Assembly: GCA_000955785.1 (NCBI GenBank)
Contig: JYOD01000037.1
Span: 124,001 to 188,000, forward strand
Direction: 5' to 3'
Source: Burkholderiaceae bacterium 16
GTDB lineage: Bacteria > Pseudomonadota > Gammaproteobacteria > Burkholderiales > Burkholderiaceae
DNA length: 64,000 bases
Shown here: in pieces, positions 25,203 to 35,572 of the stretch
How positions within the stretch are numbered: position 1 is the stretch's first letter
How the letters are laid out: each line of letters begins with the position of its first letter
Made by a program: the position numbers and the translations under genes
Notes under the pieces: generated by a model
The model's input: only the letters and a program-made list of their open reading frames with translations
Databases searched by the model: none
What the model was told of the DNA's origin: nothing

Positions 25203-25895
25203 TCAGGAACGGAACAGCCGGGAGTATTGCGTTTCGTGCCGCGCGGACAGCAGGCCCAGCATCGGGGAAAAAGTAGACAGCATTGGCGGCTCGGCATCGG
25301 CGCGGCGCACCGCCTCGTCGACGGTTGCGAGCACCGCGGGATGCAGCCGGCGCAGGATGTGCTGCCCCGCCACCTGGCCCAGCGGCACCGCCTTGAGCGC
25401 GGCAGACACCTGGTTCTCGGCCCAGCTGAAGCAATAGGCCGTCAGCCCGCCGCGCTCGCCAACGTCCAGCGCCACGCAAGCCGCGGCGAAGGCGGTCGGC
25501 AGGCATACCGGCGACAGCACCGCGAGCTGCGCGCGCAGTGCGGCATCGCCCCACTCCATCTGCGCCACCAGCCGGGCCAGCGACCAGCCCATCTGCTCGG
25601 TCTCCAGCCGCAGCTCCGCGCTCTCGCGCGTGGCGTGGAACCAGTTATTCCATTCGGCTATGCGCGTCGCGTCCAGTGTGCGCCAATGGCGATAGAGCAG
25701 CAGCCACACCGGTGCTTCGCACTGCGACTGCACATCGAGCAGGTTGCTGCGCACCCATTGCTCCGCGCTGCCGGCATCGCGCACGATGCCGCAATCGATG
25801 GCCGCCTCCAGCCCTTGCGAATAGCTGAAACCGCCGATCGGCAGCGCGGGGGAGGCCAGGTGCAGCAGGGAGATGAGTTGGGAGAGTTGGGTCAT
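25203..25895 (-). CDS. ureF: Urease accessory protein UreF
   Basis: A 230-residue all-helical protein that bridges UreD and UreG in the urease activation complex. Characteristic segments are [49 protein letters not shown] and the C-terminal [19 protein letters not shown] chose the ATG at 25895 because AAGGA lies just upstream; another ATG at 25919 adds eight residues without a good ribosome binding site. It is separated from ureE by 253 bp that carry three hairpins. Confidence 0.95.
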   Translation of the reverse strand: MTQLSQLISLLHLASPALPIGGFSYSQGLEAAIDCGIVRDAGSAEQWVRSNLLDVQSQCEAPVWLLLYRHWRTLDATRIAEWNNWFHATRESAELRLETEQMGWSLARLVAQMEWGDAALRAQLAVLSPVCLPTAFAAACVALDVGERGGLTAYCFSWAENQVSAALKAVPLGQVAGQHILRRLHPAVLATVDEAVRRADAEPPMLSTFSPMLGLLSARHETQYSRLFRS

Positions 25896-25980
25896 GGGCG
25901 CATCCTTGCGTCGCGCCATTCACTGTCGCCCGGCACATCGTGGGCTGCAGGCTTCGGCGAGCGCCCGCCCTCTCCCCCTG

Positions 25981-26090
25981 CCCCTCTCCCACTTGCGGGA
26001 GAGGGGAGAGTTGGTGCGGCAGACGGCATTGCGTCTGCCTGCTCTTCCGCGCCACTGGTTTGCTCCCCTCTCCCGCCTGCGGGAGAGGGG
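25981..26090. repeat. Array of three hairpins, REP/BIME-like, between ureE and ureF
   Basis: Two copies of the palindrome CCCCTCTCCC-N6-GGGAGAGGGG (25981-26006 and 26065-26090) flank a different hairpin, GGCAGACG-N6-CGTCTGCC (26018-26039). The outer stems are perfect. This palindrome-palindrome layout resembles bacterial interspersed mosaic elements. A 19-base piece overlapping the second copy (GGTTTGCTCCCCTCTCCCG) recurs exactly at 35488-35506. Confidence 0.7.
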
Positions 26091-26148
26091 CGTTCTGGCG
26101 TTGGAGATGGGTGGCGCGGTGGCTTGCTCATGCGTCGAGGGCAGGAAT

Positions 26149-26778
26149 TCAGTGCTTGTGCCCGCAATGCTCGTCATGCACATGCGGCGCATGATCGTGG
26201 TCGTGGTCGTGATCGTGGGAGTGGCCGTGATCGTGCGAGTGACCATGATCGTGATCGTGACCATGGTGCTCATGGAACACCGCCTGCGCGGTGGCGTAAT
26301 CCTCGGCAAAGGTCGCATCGTGACCATGCTTGTGGCCGCCACCGTAGGCGCCGGCCTCGGGCTCGAACGGCAGCTCGGCGCGTTCGGCCTGCACGCCAAG
26401 GCGTGCCAGCATGTCCGCCAGCACCGGGTCATACTCCAGCCGCAGGTAGTCGCGCCCCACTTCCACCGGCGTGTGCCGGTTGCCCAGGTGATAGGCCGCG
26501 CGCATCAGCGCCTGCGGATCACTGGCGCCCACCTGCAGCACGGACTCCGGCGCGGCGAGCACCTCGACGAAGACTCCGCTCTCGGTGACCAGCAGATCGC
26601 CGCCGCGCAGCACGGTGCCGCGCGGGAGAAACAAGGCGACTTCCTCGCCGCTATCGAGGGTGGCGCGCAGGCGGCTCTTGCTGCGCTCGGCGAAAGGCAG
26701 CACCAGCTTGGGCGCGCGGCGCACCAGCACGGCGGCGATGCCGTGCGGGGCGCCGAGGTGTTTATCGATCTTTTGCAA
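26149..26778 (-). CDS. ureE: Urease accessory nickel chaperone UreE
   Basis: A 209-residue metallochaperone. The N-terminal peptide-binding domain ([31 protein letters not shown]) is followed by the metal-binding domain ([14 protein letters not shown] with the conserved metal His). The tail of about 70 residues is extremely His/Asp-rich and ends CGHKH. The tail can store or deliver many Ni2+ ions. The gene begins 9 bp after ureC, and at the DNA level the tail is a run of short imperfect repeats at about 26160-26280. Confidence 0.96.
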   Translation of the reverse strand: MQKIDKHLGAPHGIAAVLVRRAPKLVLPFAERSKSRLRATLDSGEEVALFLPRGTVLRGGDLLVTESGVFVEVLAAPESVLQVGASDPQALMRAAYHLGNRHTPVEVGRDYLRLEYDPVLADMLARLGVQAERAELPFEPEAGAYGGGHKHGHDATFAEDYATAQAVFHEHHGHDHDHGHSHDHGHSHDHDHDHDHAPHVHDEHCGHKH

Positions 26779-26787
26779 AGGGGCCCT

Positions 26788-28505
<1,718 letters not shown>

Positions 28506-28506
<1 letters not shown>

Positions 28507-28811
28507 CACAGCGCTCCCATGATCTTGCCGTTGAAGCCGTAGACGATGCGCGCGCCGGCCAGCGCCACCAGTTCCACCGTGCGGCGCTGGCCCGGCTCGA
28601 AGCGCACCGCGGTGCCGGCGGCGATATTCAGCCGGAAACCGCGGGCGGCCTCGCGGTCGAAATCCAGCGCGGGATTGGTCTCGTAGAAATGGAAATGCGA
28701 GCCGACCTGAACCGGACGGTCGCCGGTGTTGGCCACCGTCACGCTCACCGTGGGGCGGCCTGCATTGAGTTCGATCTCGCCCTCTGCGGGCATCAGTTCA
28801 CCGGGGATCAT
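28506..28811 (-). CDS. ureB: Urease beta subunit UreB
   Basis: A 101-residue structural subunit starting [20 protein letters not shown], with the conserved [18 protein letters not shown] and the C-terminal [13 protein letters not shown]. It forms the UreABC trimer with UreA and UreC. The start is 19 bp after ureJ, and the stop overlaps the ureC start. Confidence 0.97.
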
Positions 28812-28830
28812 GCTGGTTTCCTTGTAGAGA

Positions 28831-29454
28831 TCAGGCGACCATCAAGCCGACGCCATAGAGCGCCATGCTGGCGCCCGCCAACCGTGCCAGCCAACCGGCC
28901 TGGCGGCGCAGCGCGCCGCCCAGGCCGATGCCGGCCAGGTGCAGCGTCATGGTGGCGACAGCGAAGCCGCCTACATAGGCCGCCACCGCGGGCAACGCGC
29001 CAGCCGTGGCCGGCAGCTCGGCGCCGTGCGCGTAGCCATGAAAGACGGCGAAGCCCCCGACGATGGCCATGCCCGCCCACGCCGGCAGCCTGGCACGCAG
29101 CGCCACCAGCACGCCGATCACCAGCAGCGATGCGGCAATCATCGGCTCCACCAGCGGCAGTCCGAGGCCGCTCAGCCCGAGCACCGCGCCGGCCAGCATC
29201 AGTGCAACGAACACAAAGGGCATGCGCAGCGCCTCGCGCGGCGAGCGCGCACCCAGCGCGCTCCACACGCCCACGCCCGCCATGGCGAGCAAGTGGTCCA
29301 TGCCGGTGAAGGGATGCAGCAGGCCCGCCCACAGGCTGGCGCCGACCGTGGCGGCATCGTGGCCGGGATGGGCGAAGGCCGCGGCGCTGGCAAGCGCCAG
29401 CGGGACACCCGCCATGGCGGCCCTGGCGGCGCGCGAGCGATTGGAACTGTTCAT
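28831..29454 (-). CDS. ureJ: HupE/UreJ family membrane protein
   Basis: A 207-residue protein with a signal-like first segment ending ASAAAFA, the family motif AHPGHD, then about six membrane helices (for example [20 protein letters not shown] and the His-containing [14 protein letters not shown]). HupE/UreJ proteins are thought to bring nickel into the cell for hydrogenase or urease; the conserved His residues probably bind the metal. Its place between ureA and ureB is the order known from Cupriavidus and Bordetella-type urease clusters. Confidence 0.93.
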   Translation of the reverse strand: MNSSNRSRAARAAMAGVPLALASAAAFAHPGHDAATVGASLWAGLLHPFTGMDHLLAMAGVGVWSALGARSPREALRMPFVFVALMLAGAVLGLSGLGLPLVEPMIAASLLVIGVLVALRARLPAWAGMAIVGGFAVFHGYAHGAELPATAGALPAVAAYVGGFAVATMTLHLAGIGLGGALRRQAGWLARLAGASMALYGVGLMVA

Positions 29455-29523
29455 GTCTTGACCTCGTGCTCTTGTTCAGTGGTTCGGCAGGCCTGGCGTG
29501 CGCAAGCAAAGCGCTCGCCCGTC

Positions 29524-29826
29524 TCAGACGATCGGATGATGCACAGTGACCAGCTTGGTGCCGTCGGGGAACGTGGCTTCCACCTGGATCTCGGGGATCA
29601 GCTCGGCCACCCCTTCCATCACATCTTCGCGCGTGAGCACCGTGGTGCCTTCGTGCATCAGCTCGGCCACGGTGCGGCCATCGCGCGCGCCTTCCATGAT
29701 GGCCGCCGTGATCAGGGCTACCGCCTCGGGATAGTTGAGCTTGAGCCCGCGCGCGCGGCGGCGCTCGGCCAGCAGCGCGGCGGTGAAGATCAACAGCTTG
29801 TCCTTCTCTCGCGGAGTCAGTTCCAT
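29524..29826 (-). CDS. ureA: Urease gamma subunit UreA
   Basis: A 100-residue subunit, full length for the family, starting [20 protein letters not shown] and ending VTVHHPIV. It contains [13 protein letters not shown] and [17 protein letters not shown] chose the ATG at 29826, where the conserved N-terminus begins. It lies 55 bp after ureD. Confidence 0.97.
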   Translation of the reverse strand: MELTPREKDKLLIFTAALLAERRRARGLKLNYPEAVALITAAIMEGARDGRTVAELMHEGTTVLTREDVMEGVAELIPEIQVEATFPDGTKLVTVHHPIV

Positions 29827-29881
29827 CTTGGTATTCCCGTTGTTTCTTGTTCTGCATGTCCGGTGCGCGACCGGCAAACGC

Positions 29882-30760
29882 CTACGTCGCCCACAGCCTC
29901 AGCGGCCTGGCGGCAACGCCGTGCATGGGCTCGCGCAATGCGCTCCATGCGCTCACCATCTGATGCCTGACCGCCTCCATCTGCGCACCCAGCACGCGCA
30001 GCAGCAGCATGGACTGGCCGTCCTGCTCAAACCGCGTCACGCCGCCACGCAGGTCCGGCCCATACGGCAGCTGTTCGGCAAGCGCTTCGGCCAGCTCCTG
30101 CGTGGCGCCCTCGCCCACCGCCCACAGCGTGCCCATGACATTGAGCCCGTCCAGCCCGGCCACCGCATGCCGCAGCGCGGAGCCGGCGTCCAGTTGCGCG
30201 CATTCGATCCACAGCGGACGCATACCGCCATTCACCGTGGTCTTCATGGCCAGCGATCCGCGCGCCCACGTTTCGCCGCTGGCCTGGCGGCCCAGCACCA
30301 CGGCATCCCAGCCGATCGCGCTGGCGCCGGGCGCCACCGTCACGGTGGTGGCAAGGCGCGCGTGCGCGTCGTCGAATACGATGTTTTCCTGCGGCAGCCA
30401 GTCCACCCGCGCGCCGGCTTGCAGCGTCAGCGTGACGCGTTGCGCGGCCTCGCGGCCAAGTGACTTGTACCACTTGGTGGCGCCGGGCGTCGCCAGCACC
30501 GCATGGGCGCCCGCCTCCACCGTCACGTCGATCTCCAGGCTGTCGCCGCCGGCCACGCCGGCGGGCGGATGCAGGATCACCACATGGCAGATCGCTCCCC
30601 CCGCGCCCTCGGGATAGAGCGGCTTTTGCACCAGCAACGGCCCCCGGTGGCGGCGCTCGGCCAGCACACTGCGTTCGCCGCGCGCGGCAAACCGCAGGCG
30701 CAGGCTGGCCTCCCATGCGGGCGGCACGGCAAGGGTCGAAGGAAAGTCTGGATGACGCAT
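29882..30760 (-). CDS. ureD: Urease accessory protein UreD
   Basis: A 292-residue scaffold protein (UreH in some species) that binds apo-urease and recruits UreF and UreG. Recognised from [42 protein letters not shown] and [12 protein letters not shown]. It is the first gene of the ureD-A-J-B-C-E-F-G run. The ATG at 30760 precedes the conserved region by about 40 residues. Confidence 0.95.
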   Translation of the reverse strand: MRHPDFPSTLAVPPAWEASLRLRFAARGERSVLAERRHRGPLLVQKPLYPEGAGGAICHVVILHPPAGVAGGDSLEIDVTVEAGAHAVLATPGATKWYKSLGREAAQRVTLTLQAGARVDWLPQENIVFDDAHARLATTVTVAPGASAIGWDAVVLGRQASGETWARGSLAMKTTVNGGMRPLWIECAQLDAGSALRHAVAGLDGLNVMGTLWAVGEGATQELAEALAEQLPYGPDLRGGVTRFEQDGQSMLLLRVLGAQMEAVRHQMVSAWSALREPMHGVAARPLRLWAT

Positions 30761-30813
30761 GGGCGATGGAAAGGCGGACGCTGCCGGTGATGCGTGGCGC
30801 GCTCGATGCGGGC

Positions 30814-30819
30814 ATCATA
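30814..30819 (-). promoter_or_regulatory. Possible sigma-70 -10 element (TATGAT) upstream of ureD
   Basis: TATGAT on the minus strand, about 54 bp before the ureD start, in the 210-bp gap after urtE. The matching -35 (TTCCAG, 17 bp away) is poor, so this is only a candidate second promoter for the urease genes. No sigma-54 element was found here. Confidence 0.3.
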
Positions 30820-30970
30820 GCGCGGGGTTGGTGCGGCTGGAAGCGGTATTGGCGGCGCGCGGCATCTGGCTGATTGGCATGCTCTTCGCTACTGCCGGCG
30901 CCAGCCCTCTGCCCCGGCGGCGCATTATGTTCAGCCACGCCTCTCTCGCCGGACAAACCCACGACCTCGC

Positions 30971-31663
30971 TTACACCGCGATCAGCTCCCGCACCCCCTC
31001 CTCTTCCATTCTTGCCCCCTCCCCTCTCGCCACCACCTCACCGCGGCTCATCACGACGTAGTGATCCGCCAGATGCCGGGCGAACTCGTAATACTGTTCC
31101 ACCAGCAGCACCGTCATGCCGAACTCGTCCACCAGCAGCCGCAGCGCGCGGCCGATGTCCTGGATGATGGAAGGCTGGATGCCCTCGGTCGGCTCGTCCA
31201 GGATCAGCAGCTCCGGCTCGCTCATCAACGCGCGGCCAATTGCCAGTTGCTGCTGCTGGCCGCCCGAGAGATCGCCGCCCCGGCGCTGGCGCATGCTGCG
31301 CAACACCGGGAATAACTGGTAGATCCGGTCGGGCACGCCGGCCGGGCGCTTCAGGCTCGCGGCGCCGATCAGCAGGTTCTCCTCCACCGTCAGGCGCGGG
31401 AAGATCTCGCGGCCCTGCGGCACGTAGGCGAGCCCGGATGCCACGCGCTCGTACGGCGGCTTCTTTTCCAGTGCGTGCCCCGCCCAGCTGATGCTGCCGC
31501 TCCGGGTGGGCACCACGCCCATTAGGCATTTGAGCAGGGTGCTCTTGCCCACGCCGTTACGGCCCAGCAAAGTCGTCAGCTTGCCTTGCGGCACCTCGAA
31601 GGTGACATTGCGCAGGATGTGGCTGCCGCCGTAGAACTGGTTGAGTGCATTGACCTGCAACAT
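30971..31663 (-). CDS. urtE: Urea ABC transporter ATP-binding protein UrtE
   Basis: A 230-residue LivF-like ATPase. Walker A is GRNGVGKSTLLK, the signature is LSGGQQQQLAIGRALM, Walker B is LLILDEPTEGIQPSI, and the His switch region is TVLLVEQYYEFA. It begins MLQVNALNQFYGGSHILRNV. With UrtD it powers urea uptake through UrtB-UrtC. It is the last gene of the urt run, 31 bp after urtD. Confidence 0.95.
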   Translation of the reverse strand: MLQVNALNQFYGGSHILRNVTFEVPQGKLTTLLGRNGVGKSTLLKCLMGVVPTRSGSISWAGHALEKKPPYERVASGLAYVPQGREIFPRLTVEENLLIGAASLKRPAGVPDRIYQLFPVLRSMRQRRGGDLSGGQQQQLAIGRALMSEPELLILDEPTEGIQPSIIQDIGRALRLLVDEFGMTVLLVEQYYEFARHLADHYVVMSRGEVVARGEGARMEEEGVRELIAV

Positions 31664-31694
31664 GGTTTGGTTTCCTTTATTTACGCGTGCGCGC

Positions 31695-32543
31695 TTACCG
31701 GCCCAGATAGGATTCGATCACGCGCTCCTCGCGCTTGACGGCGTCGAGCGTGCCTTCGGCCAGCACGCTGCCTTCGGCCAGCACCGTGACCTTGCCGGCA
31801 TCGCCGGCCAGCGCCGCAACAAATTCCATGTCGTGCTCCACCACCATCATCGAGCAGGTGCCGCGCAGGCCGTTCAGCAGCTGGGCCAGTTGCATGGTTT
31901 CTTCATCGGTCATGCCGGCCACCGGCTCGTCGAGCAGCAGCAACTGCGGTTGCTGCATCAGCAGCATGCCGATCTCGAGCCGCTGTTTCTGCCCATGCGA
32001 CAGCATGCCGGCCGGGCGATACGCTTCATCTTCCAGCCCCGTCAACGCGAGCGTTTCCTCGATGCGGCGATGCCCTTGCGCACCCAGCCGCGCCCGCAAG
32101 GAAGAGAACCAGCGCTTGTCGCCCTTCATCGCCAGCTCCAGGTTCTCCCACACCTCGTGCTGCTCGAACACGGTGGGCTTCTGGAACTTGCGGCCGATTC
32201 CGGTCTGCGCGATCTTGGGCTCGGTCATGCGCATCAGGTCGATGCTCTGCCCGAGGAACACGCGCCCGCTCACATTCGCATTGCGTGGTCCGGTCTTGCC
32301 GGTGATCACGTCCATCATCGTGGTCTTGCCCGCGCCATTGGGACCGATCACGCAGCGCAGTTCGCCGTGGTCGATCGACAGCGTGAGCTGGTTGAGCGCG
32401 CGGAAGCCATCGAACTGCACCGTCACGTCTTCCAGGTAAAGGATGGGACCGTGCGAGACATCGATGACGCCGGGCTCCAGCACGCGGCCGAGGCCGGTGG
32501 TGCCCCCGCTTTCCGCCTGCTGTGCTCCGAGTGCGGCGTTCAT
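31695..32543 (-). CDS. urtD: Urea ABC transporter ATP-binding protein UrtD
   Basis: A 282-residue LivG-like ATPase. Walker A is IGPNGAGKTTMMDVITGKT, the signature is MLSHGQKQRLEIGMLL and Walker B is LLLLDEPVAGMTDEE. An N-terminal extension of about 40 residues precedes LYLEDVTVQFDGF. The ATG overlaps the urtC TGA (4 bp), showing coupling. Confidence 0.95.
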   Translation of the reverse strand: MNAALGAQQAESGGTTGLGRVLEPGVIDVSHGPILYLEDVTVQFDGFRALNQLTLSIDHGELRCVIGPNGAGKTTMMDVITGKTGPRNANVSGRVFLGQSIDLMRMTEPKIAQTGIGRKFQKPTVFEQHEVWENLELAMKGDKRWFSSLRARLGAQGHRRIEETLALTGLEDEAYRPAGMLSHGQKQRLEIGMLLMQQPQLLLLDEPVAGMTDEETMQLAQLLNGLRGTCSMMVVEHDMEFVAALAGDAGKVTVLAEGSVLAEGTLDAVKREERVIESYLGR

Positions 32544-33748
32544 GCTTCACCTCCGCTGCGGGTAACGTTGACGGGCGCGCCGGCCGATGTGCCTTGCGCA
32601 ACCGGGGGCCTGGCACGCATGCCGCGCACGCGCTTGATCAGGCCGATCACGCCGTCCGGCAGGTACAGCGTGACCAGCACGAACATCGCGCCCAGCAGGA
32701 ACAGCCAGTATTCGGCGAAATAAGCCGTGAACATGGTCTTGGCGCCGTTGACGAGGAAGGCGCCGATGATCGGGCCGATCAGCGTGCCGCGTCCGCCCAC
32801 GGCGACCCACACCGCCATCTCGATGGAGTTGGCCGGCGACATCTCGCCCGGGTTGATGATGCCCACCTGCGGCACGTAAAGCGCGCCGGCAATGCCGCAT
32901 AGCACCGCCGAGAACGTCCAAACGAAGAGCTTGTAGCCAAGCGGGTTGTAGCCGGAGAACATCACGCGCATCTCCGCATCGCGCACCGCCGTCACCACGC
33001 GGCCAAGCTTGGAGGTGACGATGTAGCGGCAGGCGATAAAGCCGGCCAGCAAGGCAAAGAATGTCAGCACGAACAGCGCGGTACGGGTTTCAGGCGCGGC
33101 CACGGCAAAACCGGCGATGCGCTTGAAATCGGTGAAGCCGTTGTTGCCGCCGAAGCCGGTCTCGTTGCGGAAGAACAGCAGCATCGCGGCATAGGTCATG
33201 GCCTGCGTGATGATGGACAGGTACACGCCCTTGATGCGCGAGCGGAAGGCGAAGAAGCCGAACAGCCACGCCAGCACGCCGGGCACCAGCACCACCAGCA
33301 GCATTGCGTAGCCAAGATGTTCGGTGCCATGCCAGAACCACGGCAATTCCTTCCAGTCGAGGAAGACCATGAAGTCCGGCAGGTCGCTCTTGTAGACGCC
33401 TTCGCGGCCGATGGCGCGCATCAGGTACATGCCCATGGCATAGCCGCCGAGCGCGAAGAACAGCCCGTGGCCCAGGCTGAGGATGCCGCAGTAGCCCCAC
33501 ACCAGGTCCAGCGCGATCGCGGCCAGCGCGAAGCACATGATCTTGCCGATCAGCGTCAGCGCATAGGCCGACAGATGCATCGGATGGCCTTCGGGCAACA
33601 GCAGCGCGCACACCGGCACGCCGATGCCCGCCACCAGCGCGATCGCCAGCAGCGCCGCCCAGCTGCGGCCCGAGAACAGCGGCTGGCGTTCTGGCACCGC
33701 CAGCCGGAATCCGGTCACGGATTGTTTCGATGTTGAAGTCTGCATCAT
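32540..33748 (-). CDS. urtC: Urea ABC transporter permease UrtC
   Basis: A 402-residue LivM-type permease with about ten hydrophobic segments. Recognised from LVWGYCGILSLGHGLFFALG, RDAEMRVMFSGYNPLGYKLF, GALYVPQVGIINPGEMSPAN and VAVGGRGTLIGPIIGAFLV. It overlaps both neighbours by 4 bp (urtB upstream, urtD downstream). The N-terminus has two consecutive ATG codons. Confidence 0.95.
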   Translation of the reverse strand: MMQTSTSKQSVTGFRLAVPERQPLFSGRSWAALLAIALVAGIGVPVCALLLPEGHPMHLSAYALTLIGKIMCFALAAIALDLVWGYCGILSLGHGLFFALGGYAMGMYLMRAIGREGVYKSDLPDFMVFLDWKELPWFWHGTEHLGYAMLLVVLVPGVLAWLFGFFAFRSRIKGVYLSIITQAMTYAAMLLFFRNETGFGGNNGFTDFKRIAGFAVAAPETRTALFVLTFFALLAGFIACRYIVTSKLGRVVTAVRDAEMRVMFSGYNPLGYKLFVWTFSAVLCGIAGALYVPQVGIINPGEMSPANSIEMAVWVAVGGRGTLIGPIIGAFLVNGAKTMFTAYFAEYWLFLLGAMFVLVTLYLPDGVIGLIKRVRGMRARPPVAQGTSAGAPVNVTRSGGEA

Positions 33749-35382
33749 GCCTCCGCGCTGCGCCCTTTGAGCGCGAACAGTCCTTGCGGGCGCTTCTGGA
33801 TGAAGAGCACGATCAGCACCAGGACAAAGATCTTGGCCAGCACCGCGCCGTAGAACGGCTCGATGAACTTGTTGATAAGGCCCAGCCCGAAGGCACCGAT
33901 GATGGTGCCCGCCAGTTGCCCCACGCCGCCCAGCACCACTACCATGAAGGAGTCGATGATGTAGGCCTGCCCGAGGTCGGGCCCCACATTGCCGATCTGC
34001 GACAAGGCGCAGCCACCGAGCCCGGCAATGCCCGCGCCAAAAGCGAAAGCGTAGCTATCCACCTTCCAGGTGCGTACGCCCACGCAGGCCGCCATGGTGC
34101 GGTTCTGTGTGGTGGCGCGCACGAACAGGCCCAGGCGGGTGCGGTTGAGCACGGCCCATGCCACCGCCACCACCGCCAGCGCGAACACGATGATGATCAT
34201 GCGGTTGTAGGGCAACACCATCCCCGGCAGCCATTCAATGCCACCGCTCATCCAGGAGGGATTGGCCACTTCCACGTTCTGCGCGCCGAACAGCGTGCGC
34301 ACCGCCTGCATCAGCAGCAGGCTCACGCCAAACGTCGCCAGCAGCGTTTCCAGCGGACGGCCGTAGAGATGGCGCAGCACCAGCCGCTCCAGCACGAAGC
34401 CAACCACGGCCGATGCCAGGAAAGATGCAGGCAGCGCAAAAAGCAGGTACCAGTCGAAGGCACCGGCGAAATGCGCCCGGAATACGCCTTGCACCATATA
34501 GGTGGCGTACGCGCCGATCATCAGGAATTCGCCGTGCGCCATATTGATGACGCCGATCAGGCCATAGGTGATGGCCAGGCCCAGCGCGGCCAACAGCAGT
34601 ACGCTGCCCAGGCTCAGGCCGGCAAAGAGGTTGCCGATGAGTTCGGCGCGGCGCTGGTCGCCGCGCAGGGCATCGAGCGCCTGCTGGGCGGCGCCTCGCA
34701 GTTCGGCGTCAGGCTCGCGGTATTTGCCGGCTTCGTCACGCTCCAGCAGTGGCTGCAGCTTCTGCCGGCTTTGCGGATTGCTGTCGCGCCCAAGAATATG
34801 GATCGCTTCCAGCCGTTCGTCGCGATTGCCCTCGGCCAGCACGATATTGGCCCAGATCACATCGAGCTTGGCACGCAGGCCGGCATCGGCCTCGGCCTTG
34901 CGCGCGGCTTCCACCACCGGGCGCGAGGCGCTGCCCGGCTGGTCCAGCAGCGTGTTGACGGCCTGCGTGCGCACCGCTGCATCGGGCGATTGCAGCAGCG
35001 TGCTGCTGGCGGCACTGTCCACCAGCGCGCGCAGGCTGTTGTTAAGGGTCAGCGCTTCGAGCGCATCGGGTTTGACCGTGACCGGCTTGCCGCTGATGGC
35101 GTCCACCAGCTTGTCGCCGTCCTGGCGCACCATGCCGACGCCGGGCGCGTATTGCAGCGTATCGTCCTGCAGCGCCTTGAGAATGGGGCCCGCCTCCGCC
35201 ACCGGCGCCTTGGTGAGCGCGGTGATGGCGGCAGTCTTGGCATCGAAGTCGTCTTCGGCCAGTGGCTTCAGGTCAGCCTGCGTCAGCGGCGCGGCCCACA
35301 GCGGGCACGCGGCGAGCAGCAGCAACGCTGCCAGCATGGCGCGCAACCGTGAAGCGAAAGAGAACAATAAGGGTCGGTGCAT
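33745..35382 (-). CDS. urtB: Urea ABC transporter permease UrtB
   Basis: A 545-residue LivH-type permease with a family-specific N-terminal part. It has a signal-like segment (MLAALLLLAACPLWA), then about 230 residues outside the membrane in helical repeat-like sequence (LTQADLKPLAEDDFDAKTAA). A membrane domain from about residue 255 follows (LGLAITYGLIGVINMAHGEF, RPLETLLATFGVSLLLMQAV, LGGVGQLAGTIIGAFGLGL). I chose the ATG at 35382, which opens the signal segment. A hairpin region separates it from urtA. Confidence 0.93.
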   Translation of the reverse strand: MHRPLLFSFASRLRAMLAALLLLAACPLWAAPLTQADLKPLAEDDFDAKTAAITALTKAPVAEAGPILKALQDDTLQYAPGVGMVRQDGDKLVDAISGKPVTVKPDALEALTLNNSLRALVDSAASSTLLQSPDAAVRTQAVNTLLDQPGSASRPVVEAARKAEADAGLRAKLDVIWANIVLAEGNRDERLEAIHILGRDSNPQSRQKLQPLLERDEAGKYREPDAELRGAAQQALDALRGDQRRAELIGNLFAGLSLGSVLLLAALGLAITYGLIGVINMAHGEFLMIGAYATYMVQGVFRAHFAGAFDWYLLFALPASFLASAVVGFVLERLVLRHLYGRPLETLLATFGVSLLLMQAVRTLFGAQNVEVANPSWMSGGIEWLPGMVLPYNRMIIIVFALAVVAVAWAVLNRTRLGLFVRATTQNRTMAACVGVRTWKVDSYAFAFGAGIAGLGGCALSQIGNVGPDLGQAYIIDSFMVVVLGGVGQLAGTIIGAFGLGLINKFIEPFYGAVLAKIFVLVLIVLFIQKRPQGLFALKGRSAEA

Positions 35383-35488
35383 AAGGTTTGCGATCGCGCG
35401 CAGGAAGCGCGCGATCACCTTGGTCGGCGTGACGGGTTTTGCTTTGCGCCGCGGCCCTGAAGCGGCCCGCGGCAGTGAAACAAAGTCG

Positions 35489-35522
35489 GTTTGCTCCCCT
35501 CTCCCGAGGGCGGGGAACAAAC
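35489..35522 (-). promoter_or_regulatory. Imperfect hairpin in the urtA-urtB gap
   Basis: GTTTGCTCCCC pairs with GGGGAACAAAC (10 of 11) around a GC-rich centre, 51 bp after the urtA stop. Such a structure after a binding-protein gene could reduce read-through or protect the urtA message, giving more receptor than permease. It shares 19 bases with the repeat in the ureE-ureF gap. Confidence 0.5.
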
Positions 35523-35572
35523 ACCGGACAGCTTGCGGGCGCGGCCTTCTCGACGCAGGCCCGCCTGCGGTC

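Noticed and set aside
26160..26280. Repeated GTGATCGTG-like units that could suggest a CRISPR or minisatellite
   Set aside because: They lie in frame inside ureE and encode the His/Asp tail; there are no unique spacers.
30761..30970. Second sigma-54 promoter upstream of ureD
   Set aside because: The best candidates have wrong spacing between GG and GC; only a weak sigma-70 -10 is seen.
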